From Butyrivibrio fibrisolvens 16/4 (lineage in GTDB: Bacteria > Bacillota > Clostridia > Lachnospirales > Lachnospiraceae): a DNA stretch of 47,776 bases. This document shows positions 1-8,809 of this stretch, in pieces. The stretch's first letter is position 1. Every line of letters begins with the position of its first letter. The stretch is from contig FP929036.1 of NCBI GenBank assembly GCA_000209815.1, positions 2,574,262-2,622,037 on the forward strand, written 5' to 3'. The notes under the pieces are model-generated. The model saw only the letters and a program-made list of their open reading frames with translations. It was not told the DNA's origin and searched no databases. The position numbers and the translations under genes are program-made.

Positions 1-222
1 TTCTGCAAAAATCTTTCTGATTGCTTCCTTATCGCAGATATCAGCCTTTACGAATGTGTAGTTGTCGCGGTCCTCGATATCCTTAAGGTTCTCAAGGTTA
101 CCTGCGTATGTAAGCTTATCTACATTGATAATGCGAATCTCGTTGTCGTACTTCTTAAACATGTAGTGGATGTAGTTGCTTCCGATGAAACCTGCTCCAC
201 CAGTTACTAAATATGTTCTCAT
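1..222 (-). CDS. rfbB: dTDP-glucose 4,6-dehydratase, N-terminal part (runs off the window)
   Basis: The first 74 codons of a short-chain dehydrogenase/epimerase are visible; the rest lies beyond the left edge. The N-terminus MRTYLVTGGAGFIGSNYIHY has the GGxGFIG dinucleotide-binding loop at about residues 8-14, and the stretch INVDKLTYAGNLENL that follows is typical of RmlB/RfbB. The enzyme converts dTDP-glucose to dTDP-4-keto-6-deoxyglucose in dTDP-rhamnose synthesis. The start is well set by AAAGGAG placed 9 bases upstream. It lies directly downstream of rfbD on the same strand, which supports the pathway call. Another NAD-dependent sugar epimerase is possible because the catalytic YxxxK region is not in view. 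Confidence 0.85.
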   Translation of the reverse strand, partial: MRTYLVTGGAGFIGSNYIHYMFKKYDNEIRIINVDKLTYAGNLENLKDIEDRDNYTFVKADICDKEAIRKIFAE

Positions 223-245
223 CTAAATAATCTCCTTTTTCTATC

Positions 246-330
246 GCCTGTTACGCTCTCAAGCCTGTCTATGCTCCGCTCGACCTATGTCTCGCTAAAG
301 CATCAGCCAGAGCTTGATATCTACAGGCTA
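246..330 (-). repeat. Dispersed structured repeat, copy A (between rfbD and rfbB)
   Basis: On the minus strand this 85-nt element folds as outer stem GCCTGT/ACAGGC, an internal loop AGATA/GAGCGTA, a long irregular stem beginning TCAAGC and ending GCTTGA, and an apical part with GCGAGAC and GTCGAG. The same architecture recurs at 12644-12732 and 23635-23727 with different outer-stem bases that still pair. The rfbD stop codon TAG forms its left end. Nothing else occupies the gap between rfbD and rfbB, so it would be transcribed between them. No family recognised. Confidence 0.75.
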
Positions 331-1188
331 TTTTAAGTATTCAGCTAATGCATCCTTCCAATCGGCCATACGATAGCCGCTTGTGAGACGGAGCATGTAG
401 TTATCCAAAATAGAATAATGTGGGCGGTCTGCACTAGCAGGATTCATACGCTTGTACTCCTCGCTGGTTACGTGATTGACCTTCACATTGATTCCCTTGA
501 GACGGAAAATTTCCTCTGTGAAATCTGCCCAGTTTGTATCACCCTCGCATGTGCCATGGAAAATACCATAGTTCTCTGTAGGCTCCAGGTGATGAATCAT
601 ACGGGCAAGCTCAACAGCTGATGTTGGTGAACCAAGCTGGTCACAAACAACTGAAAGCTCATCATGTGTCTCTGCAAGGCTAAGCATAGTCTTAACAAAG
701 TTCTTTCCATCTCCGTAAAGCCAAGCTGTACGAACGATAAACCACTTGTCAGCAAACTGCTGAACAAACTTCTCACCTTCATATTTTGTCTTGCCGTATG
801 CACTGATTGGTGCTGGCTGATCAAACTCTGTAATAGGCGATGACCCGTTGCCAGGGAAAACATAATCTGTACTGACATGCACAAGCTTTGCCCCTACCTT
901 TGAAGCTGCAATAGCCAGGTTTCTAGGACCAAGTGCATTAAGCTTGTAAGCAAAATCCCAGTCCTTCTCGCAACCATCTACATTTGTAGCAGCTGCACAG
1001 TTGATGATTACATCAGGCTTCTTAGCCTCAACAAAACTAAGAACCTCGTCTAAATCCATAATGTTGAGAGGAGAAATCTTCTCCCCTTCAACTACGTCTG
1101 TCAGGATGAATTCAACTTCGTCTTTATATTCGTTTTGAATAGCTCGACCAAGCTGACCATTACATCCAGTTACTAAAATCTTTCTCAT
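328..1188 (-). CDS. rfbD: dTDP-4-dehydrorhamnose reductase
   Basis: A 286-residue extended short-chain dehydrogenase, the normal length for RfbD/RmlD. It carries the nucleotide-binding motif TGCNGQLG at residues 7-14, STDYVFPG near 105-112, and the catalytic YxxxK as YGKTK near residue 131, followed by VRTAWLYG. It performs the last step of dTDP-L-rhamnose synthesis, reducing dTDP-4-keto-L-rhamnose with NAD(P)H in the cytoplasm. It lies 20 nt downstream of leuA and about 100 nt upstream of rfbB on the same strand. A GAGG ribosome site precedes the ATG. Rhamnose could serve the cell wall or flagellar glycans; the sequence does not say which. Confidence 0.93.
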   Translation of the reverse strand: MRKILVTGCNGQLGRAIQNEYKDEVEFILTDVVEGEKISPLNIMDLDEVLSFVEAKKPDVIINCAAATNVDGCEKDWDFAYKLNALGPRNLAIAASKVGAKLVHVSTDYVFPGNGSSPITEFDQPAPISAYGKTKYEGEKFVQQFADKWFIVRTAWLYGDGKNFVKTMLSLAETHDELSVVCDQLGSPTSAVELARMIHHLEPTENYGIFHGTCEGDTNWADFTEEIFRLKGINVKVNHVTSEEYKRMNPASADRPHYSILDNYMLRLTSGYRMADWKDALAEYLK

Positions 1189-1208
1189 TTTTTACCTCGT
1201 ATTTTGAC

Positions 1209-2895
1209 TTATACATAGTCCTTCGCTTTTGCAATCAGCCTATTATATGCTGAGAACAGGCTTCGGATAGATGCACGTGTGATATTTGAGCTTACGCCAA
1301 CACCGAATGTTGTGTTGCCGTGACGCTCGTCGCGCATCTCGATATAAGCTGCAGCCTTTGCCCCTGAACCCTGAGACTGTGCAAGTGTGTGCTCTGTGTA
1401 GTCGATGAGTGTGAACTCAAGCTCTGGAACACACTGCTTGATAGCAAGCTTAACAGCATCAATAGGTCCATTTCCTTCTGCTTCTGAATGGAACTTCTCT
1501 CCATTGTAGCTGAAGTCTAATACTGCAATTGTATCGTCGTTGTCCTTGTTGTCTTGGATGACAACATATTCCAGTGTAAGTGGCTCTTTGTTTTCCAAGT
1601 ACTGAGACTTGAATGCCTCCATAATGCGCTGTGGTGTAACTTCGCCGCCCTGCTTTTCAGAAATGTACTGAACAACATCAGCGAACTCACGCTGCATCTT
1701 CTTTGGAAGCTTAAAGCCGTAAACTGTATCCATAACAAAGGCTACGCCGCCCTTTCCAGACTGGCTGTTGATACGAACAACTGGCTCGTACATACGGCCG
1801 ATATCTGCAGGATCGATTGGAAGATATGGAACCTCCCAGTAAAGATTCTGACGATCCTTCATAGCGCGAACGCCCTTATTAATAGCATCCTGGTGTGAAC
1901 CAGAGAATGCAGTAAACACAAGCTCACCAGCATATGGGTGTCTTGCGTCTGTTGGCATTTTTGTAACTCGCTCACAAACCTCAACGATTTCTTTGATGTC
2001 CTCGATGTTCAGCTCTGGATTAACACCCTGAGAGAACATATTGTAAGCAATTGTAAGAATGTCTACATTACCAGTACGCTCGCCGTTTCCAAGAAGTGTA
2101 CCTTCTACACGGTCTGCGCCAGCAAGAAGTCCAAGCTCTGTAATAGCAACGCCTGTTCCTCTATCATTATGTGGATGAATTGAAAGGATGATGTTGTCTC
2201 TATCCTTAAAGTGAGTGCTCATCCACTCAATCTGGTCTGCGTAAACATTTGGTGTGTTCATCTCCACTGTTGCAGGGAGATTAAAAATGATTGGTGCAGG
2301 TGTGGCATTGTTCCATGTTTCCTGCACTGCTGTACAGATTTCAAGTGAGAAATCTACCTCTGTTCCTGTGAAGGACTCTGGTGAGTACTCTAGCTGTAAA
2401 TTTCCATCGAAGCGATCCAGACGGTCCTTTACCATCTGTGTACCCTTCTTTGCAATCTCGATAATCTCATCCTTTTCAGCATTGAAAACAACATCTCGCT
2501 GAAGAGTAGATGTGGAATTGTAAATGTGGAAAATTACATTTTTATACCTTGGATAGCCTCGAAGGTACGGTCGATTAATTCTTCACGGCACTGAGAAAGT
2601 ACCTGCACCTTTACGTCATCAGGTATTTTATTCTCTGCCACTAACTGTCTTAAAAGTCAAATTCAATTTGGCTAGCTGCTGGAAAACCAATTTCAATTTC
2701 CTTGAAGCCTAGTTTAATTAGGAGGTCGAATAGTTCCATTTTTTCGTCAACCGACATTGGCTCGACTAGCGCCTGATTGCCGTCTCGTAGGTCAACTGAG
2801 CACCAAATAGGAGCTTTTGTGATCTGCTTTTCAGGCCATGTACGCTCTGGAAACTTTAACACTGGGTTCGCTTTGTAACGCTTGTAGTTCAACAT
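1209..2895 (-). CDS. leuA: 2-isopropylmalate synthase, long form; interrupted by two homopolymer frameshifts
   Basis: The protein can be read in three consecutive frames that join exactly. The first segment runs from [20 protein letters not shown] through the catalytic [12 protein letters not shown] to IEFDF. A short middle segment reads [20 protein letters not shown], and the long third segment continues through [19 protein letters not shown] to the C-terminal regulatory domain. One base is missing in the T4 run (minus strand) opposite 2652-2655 and one in the A5 run opposite 2539-2543. Restoring both gives 562 residues, normal for the LeuA2 type. The enzyme condenses acetyl-CoA with 2-ketoisovalerate, the first committed step of leucine synthesis. 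The start is set by AGGAGG seven bases upstream of 2895. I see no leucine leader peptide or T-box in the 88 nt upstream. All flanking codons are sound, so sequencing error is more likely than gene decay. Confidence 0.88.
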
Positions 2896-2962
2896 TGTTC
2901 TTCCTCCTAGCAATATAATCCGCCTGCAGGATTCCACAGGCTCTTTTAAAATCTATGTAAAA

Positions 2963-2980
2963 GTATTGTTTGAACAATAC
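2963..2980 (-). terminator. Likely terminator after HPr
   Basis: On the minus strand the hairpin GTATTGTT-CA-AACAATAC is followed by TTTTACAT, a few bases after the HPr stop codon. The stem is AT-rich and the T run is short, so termination may be partial and allow read-through into leuA. Confidence 0.5.
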
Positions 2981-2983
2981 ATT

Positions 2984-3250
2984 TTACTCTCCAAGTCCAG
3001 CCTCGATTGAATTTACGAGATCAGAAAGTGCCTCTGACTCATCAGCTCCATCACAGCTGATTTCAATTTCCTCACCACTTTTAACGCAAGCTCCAAGTAC
3101 ACTTAGTACTGACTTTGCGTTAGCTTCATAGTGATCTGAGGTCTTAAAAGTTACTTTGCATCTATACTTCATTGCAATTTCACAAAGAAGACCCGCGGGA
3201 CGCAAATGTAACCCTGTCGCATTCTTTATCTTAACTTTTTGTGAAACCAT
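2984..3250 (-). CDS. ptsH: Phosphocarrier protein HPr
   Basis: An 88-residue HPr-family protein of normal length. The active-site motif GLHLRPAG places the PEP-dependent phosphorylation histidine at residue 15 with the conserved Arg17. The regulatory serine region reads NAKSVLSVLG, with Ser47 matching Ser46 of Bacillus HPr, the target of HPr kinase in carbon catabolite repression. The presence of His15 argues against the regulatory paralogue Crh. HPr passes phosphate from enzyme I to sugar-specific PTS enzymes II in the cytoplasm; enzyme I is not in this window. It sits between glmM and leuA on the same strand, an unusual place for ptsH, and could be one of several HPr paralogues. Confidence 0.88.
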   Translation of the reverse strand: MVSQKVKIKNATGLHLRPAGLLCEIAMKYRCKVTFKTSDHYEANAKSVLSVLGACVKSGEEIEISCDGADESEALSDLVNSIEAGLGE

Positions 3251-3272
3251 TCTAAAATTCCTACTCTATGTC

Positions 3273-3358
3273 CAAAGCTTTACATTAACAATATAATCAT
3301 TCTCTTTCAGTCACTAGATGTTCCTTTCAGAGAATATTACATTGTTAATTAAGCTTTG
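3273..3358. repeat. Long imperfect inverted repeat between glmM and HPr
   Basis: Two arms of about 35 nt (3273-3310 and 3324-3358) are near reverse complements: both contain CAAAGCTT, TTAACAAT, TAAT and ATTCTCT blocks in matching order, with only small gaps. The loop is about 13 nt. It begins 3 nt after the glmM stop codon and fills most of the gap to HPr. No strong T run follows, so it is not a standard terminator. It may be an RNA-processing structure or a small palindromic element. Confidence 0.6.
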
Positions 3359-3361
3359 TAT

Positions 3362-4711
3362 TTACAGCATTGTCTTAGTAATTAATTCAGCTAACGCTTT
3401 TGCGTCGGCCTCGATTTCAGCCTGATCCTTGCCCTCAATCATTACACGAACGAGAGGCTCTGTACCTGATGGGCGGATAAGAACACGGCCCTCTCCGGCA
3501 AACTTCTCACCAAGCTTTTCGATTGCAGATGCAATCTCAGGATACTCCATGTAGCTTTCCTTCTTGTGGTTTGGCACCTTTGCATTAACTAGTGCCTGTG
3601 GAAGTACATCCATAATAGATGCAAGCTCTGATAAAGACTTTCCTGTTTCAACAATAACTCTAAGAAGGTGAAGTGCTGAAAGCAATCCATCTCCTGTGGT
3701 GTTGTCATCTAAGAAGATAACGTGACCACTCTGCTCGCCACCGATGTTGTAGCCGTTAGCAAGCATATTTTCCAAAACATATCTATCGCCAACCTTTGTA
3801 GCCTCTACATGAATGCCCTGTTCCTTTGCCATCAATGTGAAACCAAGGTTTGTCATTACTGTAACAACGCAAGTATCCTTTTTAAGAGTACCCTTGTCCT
3901 TCATGTGCTTTGCACAGATTGCCATAATCTGATCACCATCAACAAGGTGTCCCTTCTCATCTACAGCAAGCATTCTGTCGGCATCGCCATCAAAAGCAAG
4001 ACCAACCTGTGCATTTTCTGCAACAACGCGTGCCTTAAGCTCATCCATGTGTGTAGAACCACAGTTGCTGTTGATGTTTGTACCGTCTGGATTGTTGTGG
4101 ATTGTGATAAGCTCTGCACCCATTTCTGAAAGGCAGGCAACGCTAGTGCGATAAGAAGCACCCTCTGCACAATCGATAACGATCTTTAATCCTGATAAAT
4201 CAAGTGGCACTGTCTGCTTAAGGAAATCTACATACTCGCGACCAAGGTCGAATCTGTATTCTACCTTACCAATCTCTGCGCCAGTAGGAAGGTTTACTCC
4301 CTTCATGTCGCTTTCAATAAGTGCCTGAATCTCATCCTCAAGCTCGTCTGAAAGCTTGAATCCATCTCCATTGAAGAACTTGATTCCATTAAACTCCATT
4401 GGGTTGTGGCTGGCTGAAATAACTACGCCTGCATCAACCTTGTGCTTACGTGTAAGGTAAGCAATCGCTGGTGTTGGAAGTACTCCAACGTATACTGCAT
4501 TTGCACCAACTGAACAGATACCTGCCATAAGTGCTGAAGCAAGCATTGTACCTGAGATACGAGTATCGCAGCCAACAATAATTGTAGGCTGATGACTAGC
4601 CTCTTTTGTAAGTACATATGCGCCTGCCTGACCAAGTGCACGAGCAAGGTCTATTGTAAGTTCAGAACCTGCTACTCCTCTGACTCCATCTGTTCCAAAT
4701 AATCTTCCCAT
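3362..4711 (-). CDS. glmM: Phosphoglucosamine mutase
   Basis: A 449-residue alpha-D-phosphohexomutase of the usual GlmM length. It starts [12 protein letters not shown]. The catalytic phosphoserine is Ser101 in ISASHNP, the metal-binding loop is DGDADR at 241-246, and the sugar-phosphate loop [12 protein letters not shown] lies near the C-terminus. It interconverts glucosamine-6-phosphate and glucosamine-1-phosphate on the way to UDP-GlcNAc and peptidoglycan. It follows cdaR and cdaA on the same strand; this cdaA-cdaR-glmM order is conserved in Firmicutes, where GlmM binds and inhibits CdaA. The spacing to cdaR is about 30 nt, consistent with one transcript. Confidence 0.96.
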   Translation of the reverse strand: MGRLFGTDGVRGVAGSELTIDLARALGQAGAYVLTKEASHQPTIIVGCDTRISGTMLASALMAGICSVGANAVYVGVLPTPAIAYLTRKHKVDAGVVISASHNPMEFNGIKFFNGDGFKLSDELEDEIQALIESDMKGVNLPTGAEIGKVEYRFDLGREYVDFLKQTVPLDLSGLKIVIDCAEGASYRTSVACLSEMGAELITIHNNPDGTNINSNCGSTHMDELKARVVAENAQVGLAFDGDADRMLAVDEKGHLVDGDQIMAICAKHMKDKGTLKKDTCVVTVMTNLGFTLMAKEQGIHVEATKVGDRYVLENMLANGYNIGGEQSGHVIFLDDNTTGDGLLSALHLLRVIVETGKSLSELASIMDVLPQALVNAKVPNHKKESYMEYPEIASAIEKLGEKFAGEGRVLIRPSGTEPLVRVMIEGKDQAEIEADAKALAELITKTML

Positions 4712-4743
4712 ATTAACTAATCCTCTTTCTTCTAAGTTACTGT

Positions 4744-6009
4744 TTAATCTGATTTTGATTCATTAGCATTCTGGTCTTGGATGACCGTAACAGTAACTGA
4801 TGTATTCTGAATGGTAATACCATCTAGATTATCAAATTGTAAAACTGCGTTCTGGCTCTCGCCTACCGTGAAGCCAGAGCAATCGATATATCCCTTTATT
4901 TCGCTGGCCTTCAGGTCATTTAATAAGGACTCTTCGCCGAATACATTTACGTTTACAGACTCTACATCCAGTGTAGCCGCCAAACCATGGGCAACCTCTC
5001 TCAGCTCGATATTGCTAGCTGGTACGCTGATGGTAGAAGCTTTTTCATTTGCCATAGTCACGTAGATAGCAACCTTTGATGATGTGCCCTCTGCGAGCCT
5101 TACTCCCTCTGGCAAATAAGTAGAAATATCTACCGTAGTAGTAAATGAACCTGTAAGGTTTGAAAGGTTTATAACAGTGTCTGGAATGGTGATGTTTGGA
5201 ACATCATTCAAGGCACCGGCCTCACCAATAATCATTACTGATGAAGGGTCTGTTTTTATAGAACCAAGGGTAAGGTCTGATGAGAGAATACCGCTGGTCT
5301 TTACCACAATATCTACTGTCTTCGTATTTACGAATGCTACGCTAACGCTGACAGTTGAAACTGATAAGCTAAGTGAAGATGAATCTACCACCTCACCCTT
5401 TGCGTCATAGAACTTTGGAATGACGTTTTCAGTGAAGTTGCTGGTAACACCTGTAATATTTGCAGATGCGACCACAGAATCAATCTTTGATACAACATCC
5501 TGCGGACCTGTAACAGTGATAACTGTAGGACTGCAGGTTACCTCTTCTACTGCAAGCTCAGGCTCTAGGGTGCCACTGGTTTGAGCGCTGATAACAAATC
5601 GCTCTGTAGCCAGGTCTTTAAGATTAACATAGAGGTAATTCTGACGGCTGGAAATAGTGATGTAATTAGCGTATGATTTGGCCGCAATTGTAACTGGCAC
5701 ACGCTCACTGTTTTCCAGATTATTCATATCTGCCACTGCAGAGAAATCTGAAGGTGAAAGCTTTTCAATGATTGAACGCTTTGCTGTAACTCTGAAGCTG
5801 ACAGTATTGACCCCATCCTTAATCTCATATAGCTTTCCAGCCTTCGTAAGAACATCCTCGTTTGTAACTGTAACTACCGATGTGAATGTTCTGGTCTGCT
5901 TTGGATCGTCGATATTGACAACCACTAACCATAATAAGAATGAAAATACAATAGCTAAAATCTTTAGTCCGACGTCCTTTGTGAGGGCATTAATTATCTT
6001 TTGATTCAT
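4744..6009 (-). CDS. cdaR: CdaA regulator, YbbR-domain protein
   Basis: A 421-residue protein with one N-terminal membrane segment (about residues 11-31, [20 protein letters not shown]) followed by several repeated beta-rich YbbR-type units outside the membrane, each with the pattern xxVxVxGPxxxVxxI (for example [16 protein letters not shown]). YbbR/CdaR modulates the diadenylate cyclase CdaA from the extracytoplasmic side. The start codon overlaps the cdaA stop by four bases (ATGA), so the two are translationally coupled. The sequence is divergent, as is normal for YbbR proteins, but the context makes the call firm. Confidence 0.92.
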   Translation of the reverse strand: MNQKIINALTKDVGLKILAIVFSFLLWLVVVNIDDPKQTRTFTSVVTVTNEDVLTKAGKLYEIKDGVNTVSFRVTAKRSIIEKLSPSDFSAVADMNNLENSERVPVTIAAKSYANYITISSRQNYLYVNLKDLATERFVISAQTSGTLEPELAVEEVTCSPTVITVTGPQDVVSKIDSVVASANITGVTSNFTENVIPKFYDAKGEVVDSSSLSLSVSTVSVSVAFVNTKTVDIVVKTSGILSSDLTLGSIKTDPSSVMIIGEAGALNDVPNITIPDTVINLSNLTGSFTTTVDISTYLPEGVRLAEGTSSKVAIYVTMANEKASTISVPASNIELREVAHGLAATLDVESVNVNVFGEESLLNDLKASEIKGYIDCSGFTVGESQNAVLQFDNLDGITIQNTSVTVTVIQDQNANESKSD

Positions 6010-6875
6010 GCCTTGCCCTCCTTTTCTGCTGGTCCAAACTCCTCCTGAGCTTCCTCAGGATTCTGTAGGCGTTTGAGCTCAGCGATAAGCTCGTCTTCCT
6101 TTACATCGCGAACGATACGACCTTCGCGAGCATAGGAAACAGTACCTGTCTCCTCTGAAACAACAATTGTAAGAGAATCGGAAACCTCACTAATACCCAC
6201 AGCGGCTCTGTGTCTGGTTCCAAGATCCTTGGAAAGAGCCATATTATCTGATAGTGGTAAATAGCATGTCGCAGAAACCACACGGTCTCCTCTTACGATA
6301 ACTGCTCCATCGTGAAGTGGAGTGTTCTTTTCAAATATATTGATAAGCAACTGTCTGGTAAGTACCGCATCGATATTGATACCGGTACGCTCAAACTCTG
6401 TAAGCTGCATATCTTTCTCGACAACAATAAGGGCACCTGTCTTAACTGCCCCCATTTCGTAGCAGGCTGTAACCAAGCCAACGATTGTAGAGTCGTCAAA
6501 TTTCTTGACACCTGTCTTTAACAGATTCCAAGAAAATAAAGATGTAATCTTTCTGCGACCAATCTGCTCCAAGGCTCTTCTCAGCTCCGGCTGGAACACT
6601 ACAATGAGAACCGTTACAGCAACAGAAACCAGCTTTTCACCTAACCACAGAATGGTGTTCATCTGAAAGATGGCTGCCAGTACAAAGAACAGCATAATAA
6701 TCAGCACACCTCGAATCAACATCCAGACGCGGCTGTTCTTAACCCAAACCAACAGGTGGTACATAAAATATGCAATTATGAATACTTCGATTACATCTGT
6801 GATGGAAACATCGGGAATATTTACATTGAAATAATCGTCGATAAATGCATCAACAGCGTTTACAAAATCAACCAC
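6006..6875 (-). CDS. cdaA: Diadenylate cyclase, c-di-AMP synthase
   Basis: A 289-residue membrane enzyme. Three hydrophobic segments fill roughly residues 25-95, followed by the cytoplasmic DAC domain. Both catalytic motifs are intact: DGA at 189-191 within LHDGAVIVRGDRVV, and RHR at 221-223 within LGTRHRAAVGISE. It makes cyclic di-AMP from two ATP; c-di-AMP controls potassium and osmolyte uptake and wall homeostasis in Firmicutes. It starts 14 nt downstream of the upstream membrane-protein gene and overlaps cdaR. The charged C-terminal tail ([16 protein letters not shown]) is of unknown use. Confidence 0.96.
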   Translation of the reverse strand: MVDFVNAVDAFIDDYFNVNIPDVSITDVIEVFIIAYFMYHLLVWVKNSRVWMLIRGVLIIMLFFVLAAIFQMNTILWLGEKLVSVAVTVLIVVFQPELRRALEQIGRRKITSLFSWNLLKTGVKKFDDSTIVGLVTACYEMGAVKTGALIVVEKDMQLTEFERTGINIDAVLTRQLLINIFEKNTPLHDGAVIVRGDRVVSATCYLPLSDNMALSKDLGTRHRAAVGISEVSDSLTIVVSEETGTVSYAREGRIVRDVKEDELIAELKRLQNPEEAQEEFGPAEKEGKA

Positions 6876-6889
6876 CGATTCACTTCCTT

Positions 6890-7819
6890 CTACCCACTAG
6901 GGATGTGTTTATATTTTTTAACTTCTTTATCCTCTTCTGTAATACGAATCTTTGGAACTGCTGTGACGTAATAGTAATAATCGTCATCCTCAAACTGAAC
7001 CTTTTCGATTCTAGAATAATCTAAATCCAGAACAAAATAATTAAGAATAAAGCCAACTGCAAATACAATTATATTTCCAAGGATAAGTCCTGGAATCTCA
7101 CTTTTCTGACTTGTAAGAAGATATCCTGCAAGCATAATGATAAACTCTACTGCTACACCTGCTGCATTAGCAATCATCCAAGACATATTTATGCTGGACT
7201 GACGTAACATATAAACGACCAAGAACATGGCAACCATTGCAATAATGAAATACCAGAACATTCTATTTTTAAGCATCTGCTCCTGAATCAATGACAAAAC
7301 AGAAACATCAGATGTCTCGTCTACTATGGCTGTAGTATTGTCCTTTATCACGTGAAGGAAAAAGGCTATAACTGAACCACATATAACTGATGTAAGCTCA
7401 TTGATATTAGACATAAGTCCTGCCCCAAGAGACATAACATATGGTGCGCCAAAAGAATAGCAAACAGGTACTGTAACCATATTGAATGTATTCTTGCTTC
7501 TGAAATAAGCGCAAACCAAGTAACCCACAACAACCATGCCAAGCGCAACTGCACCTACAAGTGGGCTCAAAGAGGTCAAATCTATAAGTAATACTATTGT
7601 AAGAACGATTGATACTCCCTGAATAGGAAAAAATGCACATACAAATGCAATGATTATAGACACCCATATCTGACTAATGTGCTTGTTGTGACCAAAATTG
7701 TTATTGATGCACACAAGACCAACGAAAGCCACCAGGGCACTCCAAATTTTCAAAAAGAGCATTTCTCTTGAAAGTACAAATCTTCTTACATTATCTCGTA
7801 AACTAATAAATGCGTTCAT
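6890..7819 (-). CDS. Polytopic membrane protein of unknown function, upstream of cdaA
   Basis: This 309-residue protein has about eight predicted hydrophobic segments between residues 20 and 270, then a soluble acidic, tyrosine-rich tail (FEDDDYYYYVTAVPKIRITEEDKEVKK). I do not recognise the family. It begins immediately after the preceding small membrane protein (stop and start abut at 7819/7820) and ends 14 nt before cdaA, so it is very probably co-transcribed with the c-di-AMP genes. Its tail would be cytoplasmic if the segment count is even. A partner for c-di-AMP signalling or wall growth is possible but unsupported beyond position. Confidence 0.8.
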   Translation of the reverse strand: MNAFISLRDNVRRFVLSREMLFLKIWSALVAFVGLVCINNNFGHNKHISQIWVSIIIAFVCAFFPIQGVSIVLTIVLLIDLTSLSPLVGAVALGMVVVGYLVCAYFRSKNTFNMVTVPVCYSFGAPYVMSLGAGLMSNINELTSVICGSVIAFFLHVIKDNTTAIVDETSDVSVLSLIQEQMLKNRMFWYFIIAMVAMFLVVYMLRQSSINMSWMIANAAGVAVEFIIMLAGYLLTSQKSEIPGLILGNIIVFAVGFILNYFVLDLDYSRIEKVQFEDDDYYYYVTAVPKIRITEEDKEVKKYKHIPSG

Positions 7820-8272
7820 TTAAAATTCCTCTAGTTCTATTTTATCGTCGTAGTCTCTAGCAAGAAATGGCTTGGTCTGCTGGGCTTCATCCTCGTACAT
7901 ATTATTTAGCTTAGAGTATTTAGAAGCCAGCTCTTTTATGAGGCGCTTGCCTCTTTTATAACGCTTTGCGGCGCGAGCGCGGGATGTATGAACATGAATA
8001 ATGATGTAGGCCGCGTAAACTAACAGCCCTGCCAAGGCAATCATTAAGATGTACATAGTGGTGATATTTTCAAGAACATTGCTGACAAGATATAAAACAA
8101 TGGCAGCGTATATAACACCATAGAAGAGAGTGCCCGCTAAGAACCCTCCCCATCCGTGAAGCGCAATATATTCTTTCTTAGAATAGCGTAGCATTGGCTG
8201 ATATTCAGGGCCCATTTCCTTCTCGAAAATGGCCATTGCAGTCATATGTCTAACGCGTTCCTCATTTATCAT
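7820..8272 (-). CDS. Small membrane protein of unknown function, first gene of the cdaA operon
   Basis: A 150-residue protein with two to three hydrophobic segments at about residues 42-95, followed by a very basic stretch (TSRARAAKRYKRGKRLIKELASKY) and an acidic C-terminus. The basic patch after the last membrane segment suggests a cytoplasmic C-terminal half. I do not recognise it. It is the first gene in the run leading to cdaA, with an extended -10 promoter about 45 nt upstream, and it abuts the next gene. The closely packed order suggests a shared role with the gene that follows. Confidence 0.78.
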   Translation of the reverse strand: MINEERVRHMTAMAIFEKEMGPEYQPMLRYSKKEYIALHGWGGFLAGTLFYGVIYAAIVLYLVSNVLENITTMYILMIALAGLLVYAAYIIIHVHTSRARAAKRYKRGKRLIKELASKYSKLNNMYEDEAQQTKPFLARDYDDKIELEEF

Positions 8273-8313
8273 AAACTGTTATCCTCTGCTTCTACACCTA
8301 GTAATTCAGAATC

Positions 8314-8322
8314 AGTATAGCA
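8314..8322 (-). promoter_or_regulatory. Extended -10 promoter for the 8272-cdaA-glmM operon
   Basis: The minus strand reads TGCTATACT, an extended -10 (TGn plus TATACT, 5 of 6 to consensus), about 42 nt before the first start codon. No good -35 is visible, as is common for extended -10 promoters. Confidence 0.5.
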
Positions 8323-8337
8323 TAAACAGTTTCTAAA

Positions 8338-8368
8338 AAAAACACCTACCGACATAGGTCGGCAGGTG
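8338..8368 (-). terminator. Rho-independent terminator after yvyF
   Basis: On the minus strand an 11-bp GC-rich stem (CACCTGCCGAC/GTCGGTAGGTG, one mismatch) with a short loop is followed by eight T residues. It ends the comF-yvyF transcript 17 nt after the yvyF stop. Confidence 0.88.
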
Positions 8369-8384
8369 TAGTAATCCCATTAGT

Positions 8385-8792
8385 TTATTTTTCAAGGAAC
8401 CTCATCTTATTTTCTTTCTTAGGTTTTTCCTTTGGAGGTTCTGGAGCCTGTGGCTTTTCAATAGATTTAGCCAATGCATTTGCAGTATTGTTCTTGCAGG
8501 CGTCGCAATATTTTCCAGTTTTAATTGTGGCACCGCAAATCTCACATTCGATACCGATTGGAGAATCATCTGCAAACTGAAGGCGCTCTTCACGAATCCA
8601 CTGACGAATCTGATTTGTTGTTACTCCATTAGCATCAGATATTTCCTGAATATTTGCACGTGGGTTTTCTCGGATATATTCCTTTGTATCCTGGAATTTC
8701 TTTTCGGCTTCATCACGGCACGCAGGACAGATATTCTGGCCTCCTAAATAATTGAATAATCTTCCGCAATTTCTACAGTTACGAACATCCAT
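8385..8792 (-). CDS. yvyF: Flagellar operon protein YvyF
   Basis: A 135-residue protein with two zinc-ribbon-like cysteine pairs flanking a helix-turn-helix-like middle. CRNCG and CPAC lie near residues 6-24 and CEICG and CDAC near residues 83-99. Between them is ENPRANIQEISDANGVTTNQIRQWIREERL, which resembles a MerR-type HTH. This matches the YvyF family. In Bacillus subtilis yvyF lies between comF and flgM in the late flagellar operon. Here comF-yvyF is kept as a pair but sits about 20 kb from flgM. Its molecular role is not settled. The C-terminal tail is rich in P, K and E. Confidence 0.85.
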   Translation of the reverse strand: MDVRNCRNCGRLFNYLGGQNICPACRDEAEKKFQDTKEYIRENPRANIQEISDANGVTTNQIRQWIREERLQFADDSPIGIECEICGATIKTGKYCDACKNNTANALAKSIEKPQAPEPPKEKPKKENKMRFLEK

Positions 8793-8809
8793 AGGTGATA
8801 CCTCCTAAA

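Noticed and set aside
246-330. Integron attC site for the structured repeats
   Set aside because: The ends do not match RYYYAAC / GTTRRRY, and there is no integrase or cassette order.
2896-2983. T-box or leucine leader upstream of leuA
   Set aside because: The 88-nt gap is too short for a T-box and has no TGGNACC-like motif or leucine-rich small frame.
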